Source: Methylobacterium planeticum (GTDB lineage Bacteria; Pseudomonadota; Alphaproteobacteria; Rhizobiales; Beijerinckiaceae). From it: DNA of 64,000 nucleotides. The position numbers were made by a program, and so were the translations under genes. Below the pieces are notes generated by a model. The model did no database searches and was not told the DNA's origin. It saw only the letters and a list, made by a program, of their open reading frames with translations. Of the stretch, positions 7,931-17,927 are shown piece after piece. The stretch covers positions 310,001-374,000 of the forward strand of contig NZ_VZZJ01000004.1 in the NCBI RefSeq assembly GCF_008806345.1, written 5' to 3'. Each line of letters starts with the position of its first letter. The stretch's first letter is position 1.

Positions 7931-8411
7931 GACCCGGCCATCCCGTGATCTACAGGTCTATGGGAAGGGCAGGGCGGACGCCCCTGGCTGCTCGTATCAA
8001 GCAGTCGTGTGGGCGCTGCTGTAAACGCGTTCTTTGGTAGCTTGCGGATGACCGTTCGGCGCAAAGGGGTTAGCTGTCCGCCTGTCCCGGCGCGAACCCA
8101 TGCGAAAAGCGCGCCGCAGCAAGGCGGGCTCCAGAAATCCGCTCACGCGGGCGCGATCAGCTCCGCTAAACCCTCGGCGCGAGCTCCGCTCCGAGGCTTC
8201 GAACGGCGTGGTCGTGTCGGGTCTGAGCCAGGATCGATCCCGGCGCGGAGATCATCGGCGAGGCTTTACGCCTCAACCTCCTGCTCACCTGGGCGCGGTC
8301 GGGATGGGCCTCACGCAGCCTCCATCACGATACCCCCTCCCGTGCGGGGGGTGGGCCGGGGTGAGGGGTGCGGCCTCGCCGGAATGGTGAACCGCCCTCC
8401 TGCGCGGCCCC
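7931..8411. other. Intergenic spacer with one dispersed repeat copy
   Basis: About 480 bp without a supportable gene. Short plus-strand frames here are arginine/proline-rich and lack start signals. The right part (8334-8377) carries the GC-rich repeat listed separately. Confidence 0.5.
8334..8377. repeat. Second copy of the GGTGAGGGG intergenic element
   Basis: CCCCTCCCGTGCGGGG is followed by GGGCCGGGGTGAGGGGTGCG. The latter is the inverse of the CCCTCACCCCGGCCC block at about 2549-2563 between serC and serA. It lies beyond the torF terminator. Confidence 0.55.
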
Positions 8412-8445
8412 CGAAACGGAAGAAGCCCCGGACGGATCCGGGGCT
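8412..8445 (-). terminator. Rho-independent terminator of torF
   Basis: A 9-bp stem AGCCCCGGA (8424-8432) / TCCGGGGCT (8437-8445) with a 4-base loop follows the torF stop on the minus strand. The minus strand then reads TTCTTCCGTTTCGG, a moderate T-rich tail. Confidence 0.7.
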
Positions 8446-8478
8446 CCTGGGCAGGGCGGGTGCCGGGGGCCTGGGCTC

Positions 8479-9459
8479 TTACTTGAAGAGGTTCAGGAAG
8501 CCGCCGGGCTCGGCGTAGACGCCGGGGCTGGCGGTGGAGGCCTGCCAGCGGATCGAGCCGATGAAGGCGTCGCCGCACCAGCGCGAGGTGCCGCCGTTGA
8601 TGTTGCCGCGGAAGTCGCCGGTCAGCGCGAAGCACTGGGTCGGCGTCAGATCGGTGGTGTGGAAGCGGAAGTCGAGGAGCAGGTTCTTGTAGGTGTAGGA
8701 GATGCCGACGTTGCCGTAATTGTAGCTCGGCAGGTCGAAGGCGGCGAACTTGTTCGGGCCGCCGATGAAGCCGGTGACCGAGGTCTTGGCCGCGCCGAGG
8801 AAGTAGTGGCCGCCCTCGCCCGAGATCGAGAAGCCGCCCGCATAGGCCTCCGGCAGGAACGGGAACAGGGTCGCGGGCAGGGTGTAGGCGATGGTGCCCG
8901 AGGTGTAGGTGCCGTTGGTGTGCTGGCCGAGATAGTTCGGCGCGTAGAACACGTTGGCGCCGATCGCGAGCTCGGGGGTCGCCTGATAGAGCGCCTTGCC
9001 GGCGTACTCGATGAAGTCGGTGTTGGCCGTCGTCAGGAAGGCGCCGTTGAAGGGATTCAGCAGGCGCTGCTCGTTCGGGTAGTAGTAGTAGATCACCCCG
9101 AGGTCGAAGGAGAGCTTGTCGAAGGTCGGCCGGATACCGGCGACGAGATCGAACTCGAAATCGGGCCGGGTCGGCAGGCGGGTCTGCCAGGTGTAGAGGC
9201 CCGCATAGGCGAAGTTGTTGAAGAACTGCGCCTCGAAGAAGGTCTGGTAGCTGCCCTGCAGGTTCGACTGCGAGACACCGCGGAAGTTGTAGTCGGAAGC
9301 GTATTGCGAGTAGAACGCGAAGCCGATCAGCGGATCCGGTGCCTTGGCCTCGGGCGGCATCGTCTTCGGGGCCGGCATGTCCGCAGCCTGGACCTGTCCG
9401 AGGCAGAGGAACGTGGCGAGAGACGCCGCGGCGCCCTGCTTGAACAGCTTCGAAATCAT
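8479..9459 (-). CDS. TorF-family putative outer-membrane porin
   Basis: The 326-residue product starts with MISKLFKQGAAASLATFLCL and a signal peptide ending VQAAD. The mature part is made of aromatic-flanked beta strands. Its opening GFAFYSQYASDYNFRGVSQS matches the TorF (TIGR02001-type) family, including the YNFRG/SQS motif, and it ends with a beta-strand F-L-N-L-F-K. Such proteins are predicted beta-barrels whose cargo is unproven. The frame is open to 9513; I choose the Met at 9459 because it directly precedes the signal peptide. It follows amtB on the same strand, an arrangement seen in other alphaproteobacteria and suggestive of a nitrogen-related permeability role. Confidence 0.8.
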   Translation of the reverse strand: MISKLFKQGAAASLATFLCLGQVQAADMPAPKTMPPEAKAPDPLIGFAFYSQYASDYNFRGVSQSNLQGSYQTFFEAQFFNNFAYAGLYTWQTRLPTRPDFEFDLVAGIRPTFDKLSFDLGVIYYYYPNEQRLLNPFNGAFLTTANTDFIEYAGKALYQATPELAIGANVFYAPNYLGQHTNGTYTSGTIAYTLPATLFPFLPEAYAGGFSISGEGGHYFLGAAKTSVTGFIGGPNKFAAFDLPSYNYGNVGISYTYKNLLLDFRFHTTDLTPTQCFALTGDFRGNINGGTSRWCGDAFIGSIRWQASTASPGVYAEPGGFLNLFK

Positions 9460-9705
9460 GGAGATCAGCCCCTTTTTCTTGATGGGAAGAAGGTGCCGAA
9501 AATGCCCGGTCACCGCAAAACCATCTTTCGGGCATTTGCCTAGTTTTGAGGCATTTCAGGCTTGGCCGTTGCGATGCCCCAGGGTTGTTGCATCGACACC
9601 ACATTGTTGCCGCAGTGCCGAAGCGAGGCGGCCTTGGGGCGTCCCCGCCGCCGCCTTTCGGGGGGCCGCCCCGCGATCTCGCCATCGGACCGGCCCGAAT
9701 CAGAA
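9460..9705. other. Spacer between amtB and torF
   Basis: The spacer contains the amtB terminator at its right end and presumably the torF promoter. Minus-strand AT-rich text near 9535-9560 is the likeliest promoter zone, but I cannot fix -35 and -10 boxes. Confidence 0.35.
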
Positions 9706-9733
9706 GGGCCCCGGTTCGGCTGAACCGGGGCCC
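9697..9733 (-). terminator. Rho-independent terminator of amtB
   Basis: A perfect 12-bp stem, GGGCCCCGGTTC (9706-9717) with GAACCGGGGCCC (9722-9733) and loop GGCT, lies 41 bp past the amtB stop on the minus strand. The minus-strand tail is TTCTGATTC, only modestly T-rich. Confidence 0.7.
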
Positions 9734-9774
9734 CGAGGGGCGGGGCCCGGAGGCCCCGCCGCGATCGACTACGA

Positions 9775-11277
9775 TCAGTAGTTGTAGGCGCGCTCGCCGT
9801 GATCGGCGATGTCGAGGCCCTCGCGCTCCTCCTCCTGGGTCACCCGCAGGCCGATCGTCAGGTCCACGAGCTTGAACAGGATGGCCGAGCCGATGCCCGA
9901 CAGGAGCAGGGTGACGCCGACCGCCTTGGCCTGGACGATGAGCTGGGCCGTCATGTCGTAGGCGCCGACCACGAGCTCGCCCGGCTTCGTGGTGTAGTCG
10001 GGGATGCCGACGCCGCCGAGCGCCGGGCTGACCAGGATGCCGGTGGCCAGCGCCCCCAGGATGCCGCCGATGCAGTGGACGCCGAAGACGTCGAGGCTGT
10101 CGTCGTAGCCCAGAGCGTTCTTCACCGTCGAGCACATGATGAAGCAGACCGCGCCGGCCACGAGGCCGAGGACGATCGAGCCCATCGGGCCCGCGAAGCC
10201 CGAGGCCGGGGTGACGGCCACGAGGCCCGCGACCGCGCCCGAGAGCATGCCGAGCAGCGAGGGCTTGCCCTTGAGGGCCCACTCGACGAACAGCCAGGAC
10301 ACCGCCGCCGCGGCGGTCGCCACGAAGGTGTTGATCATGGCGAGCGCCGTGGTGCCGTTGGCCTCGAGGTTGGAGCCGGCGTTGAAGCCGAACCAGCCGA
10401 CCCAGAGGAGCGAGGCGCCGATGGCGGTCATGGTCAGGGAGTGGGGGGCCAGGAGGTCGCGGCCGTAGCCGATGCGCTTGCCCATCATCAGGCAGCCGAC
10501 GAAGCCCGCGATGCCCGCGTTGATGTGCACCACGGTGCCGCCCGCGAAGTCGAGGGCGCCCATCTTGAAGAGCAGGCCCGCATCGGCGTTGACGGCGTCG
10601 AGGGCGTCCTGAGCGGCCTTCTTGGCGGCGTCGTCGGTGGCCGCGGCGAGCGCCTTGGCGGCGTTGCCGACCACGTCCGGGCCGCCCCAGTACCAGACCA
10701 TGTGGGCCATCGGGAAGTAGATCAGCGTGACCCAGAGGATCGTGAACACGATCAGGGCCGAGAACTTCATCCGCTCCGCGAAGGCGCCGACGATGAGGGC
10801 CGGGGTGATCATCGCGAACGTCATCTGGAAGCAGATGTAGACGTATTCGGGGATCACGACGCCGTTCGAGAAAGTCGCGGCCGTCGAGTTCGGGTCGACG
10901 CCCTTGAGGAAGGCCTTCGAGAAGCCGCCCACGAAGTCGTTGAGGCCGCCGCCGTTGGTGAAGGCGAGGCTGTAGCCGTAGAACACCCAGATCAGGCACA
11001 CGATGCAGGCGATGGCGAAGACCTGGGTCAGCACCGAGAGCATGTTCTTGGTGCGCACGAGGCCGCCGTAGAACAGGGCGAGGCCCGGCACGGTCATCAG
11101 CAGCACCAGGGCGCTGGCTGTGAGCATCCAGGCGGTGTCGCCCTTGGCCGGGACCGGCGCGGCGGCGGGGACGGCGGCGGCCTCAGGCGTCGGCGACTGC
11201 GCGAGGGACGGCTCGGCGAGCAGGAGGGCGAGCACTGCGCCTCCCAAGCCGAGCGCAAGGACGTTGCGAAGTTTCAT
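9775..11277 (-). CDS. amtB: Ammonium transporter AmtB
   Basis: AmtB conducts ammonium/ammonia across the inner membrane as a trimer and is blocked by the PII protein. The 500-residue product begins with a cleavable signal peptide (ending EPSLAQS), then 11 hydrophobic helices. Family signatures are visible: PGLALFYGGLVRTKNML, the DFAGGTVVHINAGIAG segment with the first pore histidine, and FGVHCIGGILGA with the second. The start at 11277 is the Met before the signal peptide. It is 89 bp downstream of glnK, the usual glnK-amtB pair, and is followed by torF. Confidence 0.96.
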   Translation of the reverse strand: MKLRNVLALGLGGAVLALLLAEPSLAQSPTPEAAAVPAAAPVPAKGDTAWMLTASALVLLMTVPGLALFYGGLVRTKNMLSVLTQVFAIACIVCLIWVFYGYSLAFTNGGGLNDFVGGFSKAFLKGVDPNSTAATFSNGVVIPEYVYICFQMTFAMITPALIVGAFAERMKFSALIVFTILWVTLIYFPMAHMVWYWGGPDVVGNAAKALAAATDDAAKKAAQDALDAVNADAGLLFKMGALDFAGGTVVHINAGIAGFVGCLMMGKRIGYGRDLLAPHSLTMTAIGASLLWVGWFGFNAGSNLEANGTTALAMINTFVATAAAAVSWLFVEWALKGKPSLLGMLSGAVAGLVAVTPASGFAGPMGSIVLGLVAGAVCFIMCSTVKNALGYDDSLDVFGVHCIGGILGALATGILVSPALGGVGIPDYTTKPGELVVGAYDMTAQLIVQAKAVGVTLLLSGIGSAILFKLVDLTIGLRVTQEEEREGLDIADHGERAYNY

Positions 11278-11366
11278 GGACACGAGACTCCTGATCGCGA
11301 TGCGATTCTGGTTGTGGAAATCGGTCGGCTGGGGATCCGGGCGGCGGCGCGGCCCGCTCCGGTCGC

Positions 11367-11705
11367 TCAGAGGGCGTCGGCGTCGGTCTCGCCGGTGCGG
11401 ATGCGGACCGCCTTCTCGAGGGGCATCACGAAGATCTTGCCGTCGCCGATCTGGCCGGTGCGGGCGGCGCCCGCGATGGCGTCGATGACGCTGCTCGTCA
11501 GGTCCGCCGCGACCGCGACCTCGATCTTGAGCTTGGGCAGGAAGCTCACGGCGTACTCGGCGCCACGATAGATCTCGGTGTGGCCCTTCTGGCGGCCGTA
11601 ACCCTTGACCTCGGTCACGGTCAGGCCGTGCACGCCGATCCCGGTCAAGGCGTCGCGCACCTCTTCCAGCTTGAACGGCTTGATGATGGCCATCACGATT
11701 TTCAT
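11367..11705 (-). CDS. glnK: Nitrogen regulatory protein PII (GlnK)
   Basis: The 112-residue protein is a canonical PII trimer subunit that senses 2-oxoglutarate, ATP/ADP and glutamine status. It starts MKIVMAIIKPFKLEEVRDAL, has the uridylylation tyrosine Y51 in the T-loop (GHTEIYRGAEY), and carries the B- and C-loop motifs TGQIGDGKIFV and VRIRTGE. Position directly upstream of amtB identifies it as the GlnK-type paralogue that docks on AmtB at ammonium upshift. Expression is expected to be nitrogen-controlled, but I could not place a convincing sigma-54 promoter. Confidence 0.95.
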   Translation of the reverse strand: MKIVMAIIKPFKLEEVRDALTGIGVHGLTVTEVKGYGRQKGHTEIYRGAEYAVSFLPKLKIEVAVAADLTSSVIDAIAGAARTGQIGDGKIFVMPLEKAVRIRTGETDADAL

Positions 11706-12051
11706 GGGCGGCGCCCCCTTGTGGAATGAGAGCCGGGTGCCGGAGCCGTCTTGATCGCGACGTCTCGGTCCGGGTTGTCCGCTGGCCCGGAATGGGCCCG
11801 CGTTCGCCCGCCCTCATTCAAGGACTATGCCAGGGCCCCGGGGGGCCGGAACCTTTTGGCGCCTCGCGCTTCTGCCCACGGATTGGTCTGCCCTTGCCGC
11901 CGGAACGGGCCGGACCCGGCCAGAAATTGCCTAAATAATACGCAAAGCGCCGCCATGAACGGCAAAATCCAGTCAATCCGGACAAAAATCAGGGTTTTCG
12001 GCCGGATCGTCGCAGGTTCGCCCGCAGCCGAGCCGCGGGAATCGGCGCGGC
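11706..12051. other. Spacer upstream of glnK
   Basis: No gene is seen in this 346-bp stretch. It should hold the glnK promoter (minus strand). The nearest sigma-54-like match is listed among the rejected items. AT-rich text at about 11930-11945 and 11965-12000 is the most promoter-like part. Confidence 0.4.
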
Positions 12052-12921
12052 TCAGGCGTCGCCGGAGCGGGGGCGAATCAGCCCCTCCTGGGCCACGGAG
12101 GCGACGAGCTCGCCGGCGCGGTTGAAGATCTGGCCGCGGGCGAAGCCCCGGGCGCCCGCCGCGTTCGGGCTGTCCTGGGCGTAGAGCAGCCAGTCGTCGG
12201 CCCGGAAGGGGCGGTGGAACCAGAGGGCGTGGTCGAGGCTCGCGGACTGGATCTCGGGATCGAACACGGTGCGGCCATGCGCGATGAGCGTCGCGTCGAG
12301 GAGCGTCATGTCGGAGGCGTAGGCGAGCACCGCCTGGTGGATTGCCGGATCGTCCGGCAGGGGCGAGGCGGCGCGCAGCCAGACCTGGCAGCGGGGCTCC
12401 CGCGGCTCGCGCACGAGGTAGCGCTTGATCGAGGCGGGCTTCAGCTCGATCGGGCGCTCGCGGGCGAAGTAGGCCGCCACCGCCGCCGGGATGCCCGGGC
12501 CCCCCGCCGCCAGGAGGGCGCGGGTGTCCGGCAGGGTGTCGGGGTCGGGGGCGTCCGGCATCGAGGCCTGGTGGGCGTGGCCTCCCTCGTGGTCCTGGTA
12601 GGAGATCGACATGGCGAAGATCGCCCGCCCGTGCTGGATCGCCTTGACGCGCCGCGTGGTGAAGCTGCGCCCGTCGCGGATGCGCTCGACCTCGTAGACG
12701 ATCGGCACCTTGGGGTCGCCGCCGAGCAGGAAGTAGGCGTGGAGCGAGTGCGGCGGCCGGGTGCTCGGCACCGTCCGGGTCGCGGCGACGAGGGCCTGCG
12801 CCACCACCTGCCCGCCGAACACCCGGGGCCAGCCGAGATTCGGGCTCACCCCCCGGAAGAGGTCGACCTCGAGGCGCTCGAGGTCGAGGATGTCGAGGAG
12901 TTCGGCGACGATTCCGGTCAT
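12052..12921 (-). CDS. tesB: Acyl-CoA thioesterase II TesB
   Basis: TesB hydrolyses acyl-CoA to free acid and CoA. The 289-residue double-hotdog protein has the family N-terminal signature VDLFRGVSPNLGWPRVFGGQ, the LHAYFLLGGDP strand, the RRVKAIQHGRAIFAMSISYQ segment and the second hotdog with HALWFHRPFRADDWLLY. The frame is open to 13050, but the Met at 12921 directly precedes the conserved LLDILDLERLE start. It is divergent from the hydroxylase gene at 13132. Its physiological substrate is unknown. Confidence 0.92.
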   Translation of the reverse strand: MTGIVAELLDILDLERLEVDLFRGVSPNLGWPRVFGGQVVAQALVAATRTVPSTRPPHSLHAYFLLGGDPKVPIVYEVERIRDGRSFTTRRVKAIQHGRAIFAMSISYQDHEGGHAHQASMPDAPDPDTLPDTRALLAAGGPGIPAAVAAYFARERPIELKPASIKRYLVREPREPRCQVWLRAASPLPDDPAIHQAVLAYASDMTLLDATLIAHGRTVFDPEIQSASLDHALWFHRPFRADDWLLYAQDSPNAAGARGFARGQIFNRAGELVASVAQEGLIRPRSGDA

Positions 12922-13131
12922 GCGCTCACGCTTGCTCCGAGGCGCCGCGGCCCGGCGCCAGGGCGGCCTGCGGGCCAGCACATAGCAGGCTTCGCCGCCT
13001 CGGCCATGCCTGCCGCGCCCCATCCCCGTGCCCCGAGGTCCTTGCGCCACCCTGGCGCCGGGGCGGGCGGCGCCCTATCCTGCGGCGGCGCCCGGCGGGG
13101 CGCCGGGACGTTGGCGGGAGGCGCAGGCTTG

Positions 13132-14400
13132 GTGGGTTCGACAGCGCGCGCGGGCGCCCGCAGCCTCGTGGTGGCGGGCGGGGGCATCCCGGGCCTCGCC
13201 CTGGCGCTCGCCCTGAAGCGGGCGCATGGCGAGGCGCTCGGCGTCACGGTCTGCGATCCCGGCCTGCCGGCGGGCGGGGCGCGCCAGCGCGGCCGCGCCT
13301 ACGCGGTGGCGGCGGGGGGCCGGCACCTGTTCGAGCGGCTCGGGATCTGGGACCGGATCGGGCCGGCGCGCCAGCCCATCACCGACATGGTGGTGAGCGA
13401 CAGCCGCCTCGCCGACCCGGTGCGCCCGGTCTTCCTCACCTTCGCGCCTGCCCCGGGCGACCCGGAGGCGGACGCCCCCGAGCCCTTCGCCCACATGGTC
13501 GAGGCCGAGCCCCTGCTCGACGCGCTGATCACGGCGGCCCGGGCGGCGGGCGTCGGCCTCGCGCCCACCGGCCTCCTGCGGGCCGAGCCGGAGCGGGGGG
13601 CGATCCGCGCCCATCTCGGCGACGGACGGGCGCTGCGGGCCTCCCTCGTCGTCGCGGCGGACGGGGCGGCCTCTCGCCTGCGCGAGGCCGCCCGGATCGG
13701 CTGGGTCGGCTGGCGCTACCCGCAGGCGGGGATCGTCGCGACGATCGCGCATGCCCGCGACCATGGCGGCCGCGCCTACGAGCATTTCCTGCCGAGCGGC
13801 CCCTTCGCGATCCTGCCGCTGCCCCCCGGCGGCGCCCTCGGGCACCGCGCCTCGATCGTCTGGACCGAGCGGGAGGCGGACGTGCCGGCGCTGCTGGGCG
13901 GCGGCCCCGGCGAGGTGCTGGCCGAGATCGAGCGGCGCTTCACCCCCAATCGCGGCGAGATCGCCCTCGAATCCGGCCCGAGCGCCCACCCCCTCGCCTT
14001 CGGCATCGCCCGCAGCTTCCGGGCCGAGCGCCTGGCGCTCCTCGGGGATGCCGCCCACGTCATCCACCCGCTGGCCGGCCAGGGCCTCAATCTCGGCCTC
14101 ACCAGCGCGGCGGCGCTCGCCGAGGCGGTGACCGAGGCCCTGCGCCTCGGCCTGGACCCGGGCGGCCCCGACGTGCTGCGGGCCTACGAGCGCGCCCGCC
14201 GCTTCGACACCCTGGCGATGGCGGCGGCCACCGACGGGCTCAACCGCCTGTTCTCGAACGACGCGCTCCCGCTGCGCCTCGCCCGCGACCTCGGCCTCGG
14301 CCTCGTCGACCGGATGCCGGGCCTGAAGCGCTTCTTCATCGACGAGGCGGCGGGCCTGCGGGGCACGCCGCCGCGGCTGATGCGGGGCGAGGCGCTGTAG
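13132..14400 (+). CDS. FAD-dependent UbiH/VisC-type monooxygenase, ubiquinone biosynthesis
   Basis: The 422-residue product is a class A flavoprotein hydroxylase. It shows the GGGIPGLALALALKRA dinucleotide fold at the N-terminus, the VVAADGAASRLRE motif (DG motif) and the GDAAHVIHPLAGQGLNLGL motif that closes the FAD site and marks the UbiH/UbiF/UbiL/VisC group. Ring hydroxylation in ubiquinone synthesis is the likely role, but the exact ring position cannot be read from sequence. No ATG lies near the start; GGGAGG (13116-13121) serves either TTG 13129 or GTG 13132, and I choose GTG. It faces tesB divergently. Confidence 0.82.
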   Translation: MGSTARAGARSLVVAGGGIPGLALALALKRAHGEALGVTVCDPGLPAGGARQRGRAYAVAAGGRHLFERLGIWDRIGPARQPITDMVVSDSRLADPVRPVFLTFAPAPGDPEADAPEPFAHMVEAEPLLDALITAARAAGVGLAPTGLLRAEPERGAIRAHLGDGRALRASLVVAADGAASRLREAARIGWVGWRYPQAGIVATIAHARDHGGRAYEHFLPSGPFAILPLPPGGALGHRASIVWTEREADVPALLGGGPGEVLAEIERRFTPNRGEIALESGPSAHPLAFGIARSFRAERLALLGDAAHVIHPLAGQGLNLGLTSAAALAEAVTEALRLGLDPGGPDVLRAYERARRFDTLAMAAATDGLNRLFSNDALPLRLARDLGLGLVDRMPGLKRFFIDEAAGLRGTPPRLMRGEAL

Positions 14401-14586
14401 AGCCGCACAACCATGCCGATTGACGTTGCGATCCAGATTATCCGATAATAATCGACCAATATCGACTTGATTTATTCGTGTCGAGGCGATGCTTGAATCA
14501 TTACAGTTTCGAATCTCACCTTATACGTAAATCGAAAAGACATCGACGGATCGATGAAACTCAGCCCGCGGCCGGATGCACGCGTG

Positions 14587-15900
14587 CTAGAGAATGAACC
14601 GGCTCAGGTCCGCGTTCGCCGCCAAACTCTCCACCCGGTCGCGCACGTAGGCGGCGTCGATCGTCACGGTGTCGCCGGAGCGGTCGGTGGCCGTGAAGGA
14701 GATCTCGTCGATGACGCGCTCCAGCACGGTCTGGAGGCGGCGGGCGCCGATATTCTCCACCGAGCCGTTCACCTCGACGGCGACGCGGGCCAGCGCGTCG
14801 ACCGCGTCCGGGGTGAACGCGAGGGTGACGCCCTCGGTCTCCATCAGGGCGACCGTCTGCTTGAGGAGGCTCGCCTCGGTCGCGGTCAGGATCTGCTTGA
14901 AATCCTCCACCGTGAGGGGATTCAGCTCGACCCGGATCGGCAGCCGGCCCTGCAATTCGGGCAGGAGGTCGGCGGGCTTGGCGACGTGGAAGGCGCCGGA
15001 GGCGATGAACAGCACGTGGTCGGTCTTCACCGGCCCGTGCTTCGTCGCCACCGTGGTGCCCTCGATCAGCGGCAGCAGGTCGCGCTGCACGCCCTCGCGG
15101 GAGACGTCGGCCGAGGAGCGGCCCTCCTTGGCGCAGATCTTGTCGATCTCGTCGAGGAAGACGATGCCGTTGTCCTCGACCTCGCGGATCGCCTCCTGGA
15201 TCAGGGCGTCGGCGTCCACGAGCTTGTCGGATTCCTCGGCGAGCAGGGGCGCGTAGGCGTCCTTGACGGTGATGCGGCGCGGCTTGCCCTTGGGGCCGCC
15301 GAAGGCCTTGCCCAGCATGTCGCCGAGGTTGATCGCCCCCATGGCGGCGCCGGGCATGCCCGGGATCTCGAACATCGGCAGGCCGCCGGAGGCCGCCCCC
15401 GCGAGCTCGATCTCGACCTCCTTGTCGTCGAGTTCGCTGGCCCGCAGCTTCCGGCGGAAGCTGTCGCGGGTCGCCGGGCTCGCGGTCGGGCCCACCAGGG
15501 CGTCGAGGATGCGGTTCTCGGCCGCGGCCTCGGCCCTGGCCCGCACGGCACGGCGCTTCTCCTCGCGGGTCAGGCCGATCGCCACCTCGACGAGGTCGCG
15601 CACGATCTGCTCGACGTCGCGCCCGACATAGCCGACCTCGGTGAACTTCGTGGCCTCGACCTTGAGGAAGGGGGCGCCGGCGAGGCGCGCCAGGCGCCGG
15701 GCGATCTCGGTCTTGCCGCAGCCGGTCGGGCCGATCATCAGGATGTTCTTCGGCGCCACCTCCTCCCGGAGCGGCCCCGTCAGCTGCTGGCGGCGCCAGC
15801 GATTGCGCAGCGCGATCGCGACCGCGCGCTTGGCCTCGTGCTGGCCCACGATGAAGCGGTCGAGTTCGGAGACGATCTCGCGGGGGGAAAAGGTGGTCAT
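14587..15900 (-). CDS. hslU: ATP-dependent protease ATPase subunit HslU
   Basis: HslU is the AAA+ unfoldase that feeds substrates to the HslV peptidase. The 437-residue product has Walker [10 protein letters not shown] (57-65), the pore loop GYVGRD (90-95), Walker [10 protein letters not shown], the sensor region [12 protein letters not shown] and the C-terminal tail ADLSRFIL whose last residues dock into HslV. The start at 15900 ([10 protein letters not shown]) fits the family; the upstream open frame to 16014 is not conserved-looking. It is separated from hslV by a chemotaxis receptor gene instead of lying next to it. Confidence 0.96.
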   Translation of the reverse strand: MTTFSPREIVSELDRFIVGQHEAKRAVAIALRNRWRRQQLTGPLREEVAPKNILMIGPTGCGKTEIARRLARLAGAPFLKVEATKFTEVGYVGRDVEQIVRDLVEVAIGLTREEKRRAVRARAEAAAENRILDALVGPTASPATRDSFRRKLRASELDDKEVEIELAGAASGGLPMFEIPGMPGAAMGAINLGDMLGKAFGGPKGKPRRITVKDAYAPLLAEESDKLVDADALIQEAIREVEDNGIVFLDEIDKICAKEGRSSADVSREGVQRDLLPLIEGTTVATKHGPVKTDHVLFIASGAFHVAKPADLLPELQGRLPIRVELNPLTVEDFKQILTATEASLLKQTVALMETEGVTLAFTPDAVDALARVAVEVNGSVENIGARRLQTVLERVIDEISFTATDRSGDTVTIDAAYVRDRVESLAANADLSRFIL

Positions 15901-16127
15901 CGCGCTCCCGGCTGGCTTCTGGCATTCCGATGAAGGCTCGGAATGGTGTCGCGCGGGCCCGGACGCAAGGGGCGGGGCCGCGGCGGGGCGCGCGGGGGTG
16001 ATTCCGGGAGTCAATCCAGGATTGCATCCGGGGGCCGGCGGGCCATCGCGGCGCGGAACATATCCACGCCGGCCCGGGGACCCGAACCCGCCGGATCGTT
16101 CATGATTTCTTCCAGGCTCCGGCGCCG

Positions 16128-16154
16128 CGAAAAGCCCCGGCGGGGGCCGGGGCT
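16128..16154 (-). terminator. Rho-independent terminator of the MCP gene
   Basis: Stem AGCCCCGGC (16133-16141) / GCCGGGGCT (16146-16154), loop GGGG, lies 31 bp past the receptor stop on the minus strand and is followed by TTTTCGCGG. It would separate MCP transcription from hslU. Confidence 0.7.
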
Positions 16155-16184
16155 CTCAACGCGTGATTGCAGGCGCGCGCCGGC

Positions 16185-17855
16185 TCAGGCGGCCCGGACG
16201 CCCCCGAGGAAGCCCTCGACCTCGTGGCCGAGGCTCGCCGATTGCCGGGCGAGGCCGCCCGCCGCCGCCAGCACCTGCGAGGCGCCGGCCCCCGCCTGGA
16301 GGGCGGCGCGCTGGACCTGCGCCATGGTCTCGGTGACGCTCTGGGTCCCCCGCGCCGCGTCGTTCACGCTGCGGGCGATCTCCTGGGTCGCGACCTGCTG
16401 CTCCTCCACCGCCGCCGCCACCCCGAGGGCGATCTGGTGGACGGTGCCGATGGTGTCGCTGATCTCCCCGATGGCGCCCACCGTCTCCCGCGTCGCCTGC
16501 TGGATCGTGGCGATCTGGGCGGTGATCTCGTCGGTGGCCCGGGCGGTCTGGGAGGCGAGCTCCTTCACCTCGCTCGCCACCACGGCGAAGCCCCGCCCCG
16601 CCTCGCCGGCCCGGGCCGCCTCGATGGTGGCGTTGAGCGCCAGCAGGTTCGTCTGCCCCGCGATGTTCGAGATCAGGGCCACGACCTCGCCGATGCTCGA
16701 GGCGCTGCGGGCGAGCAACTGCACGCGCGCGTTGGTGCGCCGCGCGCTCTCGACGGCCCCGGCCGCCGCGGCCGAGGTCTGGGAGACCTGCGCGCCGATC
16801 TCGTTGGCGGTGGCGGCCAGTTCCTCCGTCGCGGCGGCGACCGCCTGGACGTTCATCGCGGTCTCGTTCGCGGCCGCCATCACGGCGCTCGATTGCTGGT
16901 TCGTCTGCTCGGCATTGGCCGCCATGCTGCGGGCGGTCAGCTCCATCTCGGCCGCCGCCCCCGAGAGATCCTGCACGAGGCCGCCGACGCTGCCCTGGAA
17001 GCGGTCGGCGAGTTCCCCCATCTCGGCGCGCTTGCGGGCGCTCGCCGCGAGGCCGGCCTGCTCCTGGCTCCGGCGCAACTCCTGGGTTTCCCGCATCGAG
17101 GCCGCGAAGACCCGCATGCTCTGCCAGATCGCCCCGATCTCGTCGCGGCTCGGCTTCACCGCCGGCAGGTCGTGGTCCCCCTCGGCGAGCCGCCGGATCG
17201 CCCCCGACACCGCCCCGAGGGGCCGGGCGATCTGGCGGTGCCCGACGAGGCCGCCGATCAGCCCGCAGGCGAGCGCGCCGCCGAGCGCCAGGGCGAGGAG
17301 CAGCGCCAGCCGCTCGGCGTAGAGGGCGTCGGTCGCCCGGTCGATGACCTCGACTTCGGCCCGGCTGCCTGCAACCAGCGCGTCGATGCCGGTCTGGAAG
17401 GCGCGGCGGTTGGTGCGGTTCTCCTCGTTGAACCCGAGATCGGCGGCCGCCTTCGGCGACACCTCCACACCCCGCCGCGCGAGCTCGGTCCGCAGAATCG
17501 TGAAGGCCTGCGCATCCTTCAACGTTTGCGCGAAGGTCGCGCGCTCGGCCGGCGCCACCACGGGCGCCCAATCGGTCAGGAGGGTGTTCATCGCCGCGAG
17601 GCCCTTCATCACCCCGTCGGCATATTTCTTCGCATCCGCCGTGTCGGCCGCCGCGTAGATCCCGCGGGATTCCACCACGACCTCGGTCACGAGCCGGTTG
17701 AGGTTCGCCCCGTTCAGCGCCCGGGTCGAGGCGAGCTTCACCTCGCTGATCGCCTCGTTGAAGGTGTGCAGCGTTCGGATACTCACGCCCGCCACGACGA
17801 GCGTCACGAGGCTGCAAGCCCCGATGAAGCCGAGGATCTTGGTTCTGATCTGCAT
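16185..17855 (-). CDS. Methyl-accepting chemotaxis protein
   Basis: This 556-residue receptor has an N-terminal membrane helix (about 8-28), a periplasmic four-helix-bundle type sensor domain (about 30-185), a second membrane helix (about 190-212), a HAMP domain (about 213-265, around [20 protein letters not shown]), and a cytoplasmic signalling domain with the invariant hairpin tip [20 protein letters not shown]. The ligand is unknown. There is no C-terminal CheR pentapeptide; it ends GGVRAA. It lies between hslV (72 bp upstream) and hslU, same strand, which is unusual. A terminator follows it. Confidence 0.93.
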   Translation of the reverse strand: MQIRTKILGFIGACSLVTLVVAGVSIRTLHTFNEAISEVKLASTRALNGANLNRLVTEVVVESRGIYAAADTADAKKYADGVMKGLAAMNTLLTDWAPVVAPAERATFAQTLKDAQAFTILRTELARRGVEVSPKAAADLGFNEENRTNRRAFQTGIDALVAGSRAEVEVIDRATDALYAERLALLLALALGGALACGLIGGLVGHRQIARPLGAVSGAIRRLAEGDHDLPAVKPSRDEIGAIWQSMRVFAASMRETQELRRSQEQAGLAASARKRAEMGELADRFQGSVGGLVQDLSGAAAEMELTARSMAANAEQTNQQSSAVMAAANETAMNVQAVAAATEELAATANEIGAQVSQTSAAAAGAVESARRTNARVQLLARSASSIGEVVALISNIAGQTNLLALNATIEAARAGEAGRGFAVVASEVKELASQTARATDEITAQIATIQQATRETVGAIGEISDTIGTVHQIALGVAAAVEEQQVATQEIARSVNDAARGTQSVTETMAQVQRAALQAGAGASQVLAAAGGLARQSASLGHEVEGFLGGVRAA

Positions 17856-17927
17856 CTTGCAACCTGCGGTCGGTAAGTTCGCGGGCGAAATTGCAGGATT
17901 CTGCTCAAAACGGGGTTAACGGCTGCA

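Noticed and set aside
8285..10999. 904-codon minus-strand open frame across torF and amtB
   Set aside because: It runs in a different frame through two well-identified genes and has the Arg/Pro/His composition of a high-GC shadow frame.
11941..11955. Sigma-54-like promoter TGGCGGCGCTTTGC on the minus strand upstream of glnK
   Set aside because: The GG-to-GC spacing is one base short of the strict requirement and the site is far (about 240 bp) from the start.
12214..13131. Upstream extension of the UbiH-type gene to 12214
   Set aside because: The extension is antisense to tesB and low-complexity; the FAD fold begins at about 13170, so GTG 13132 is a better start.
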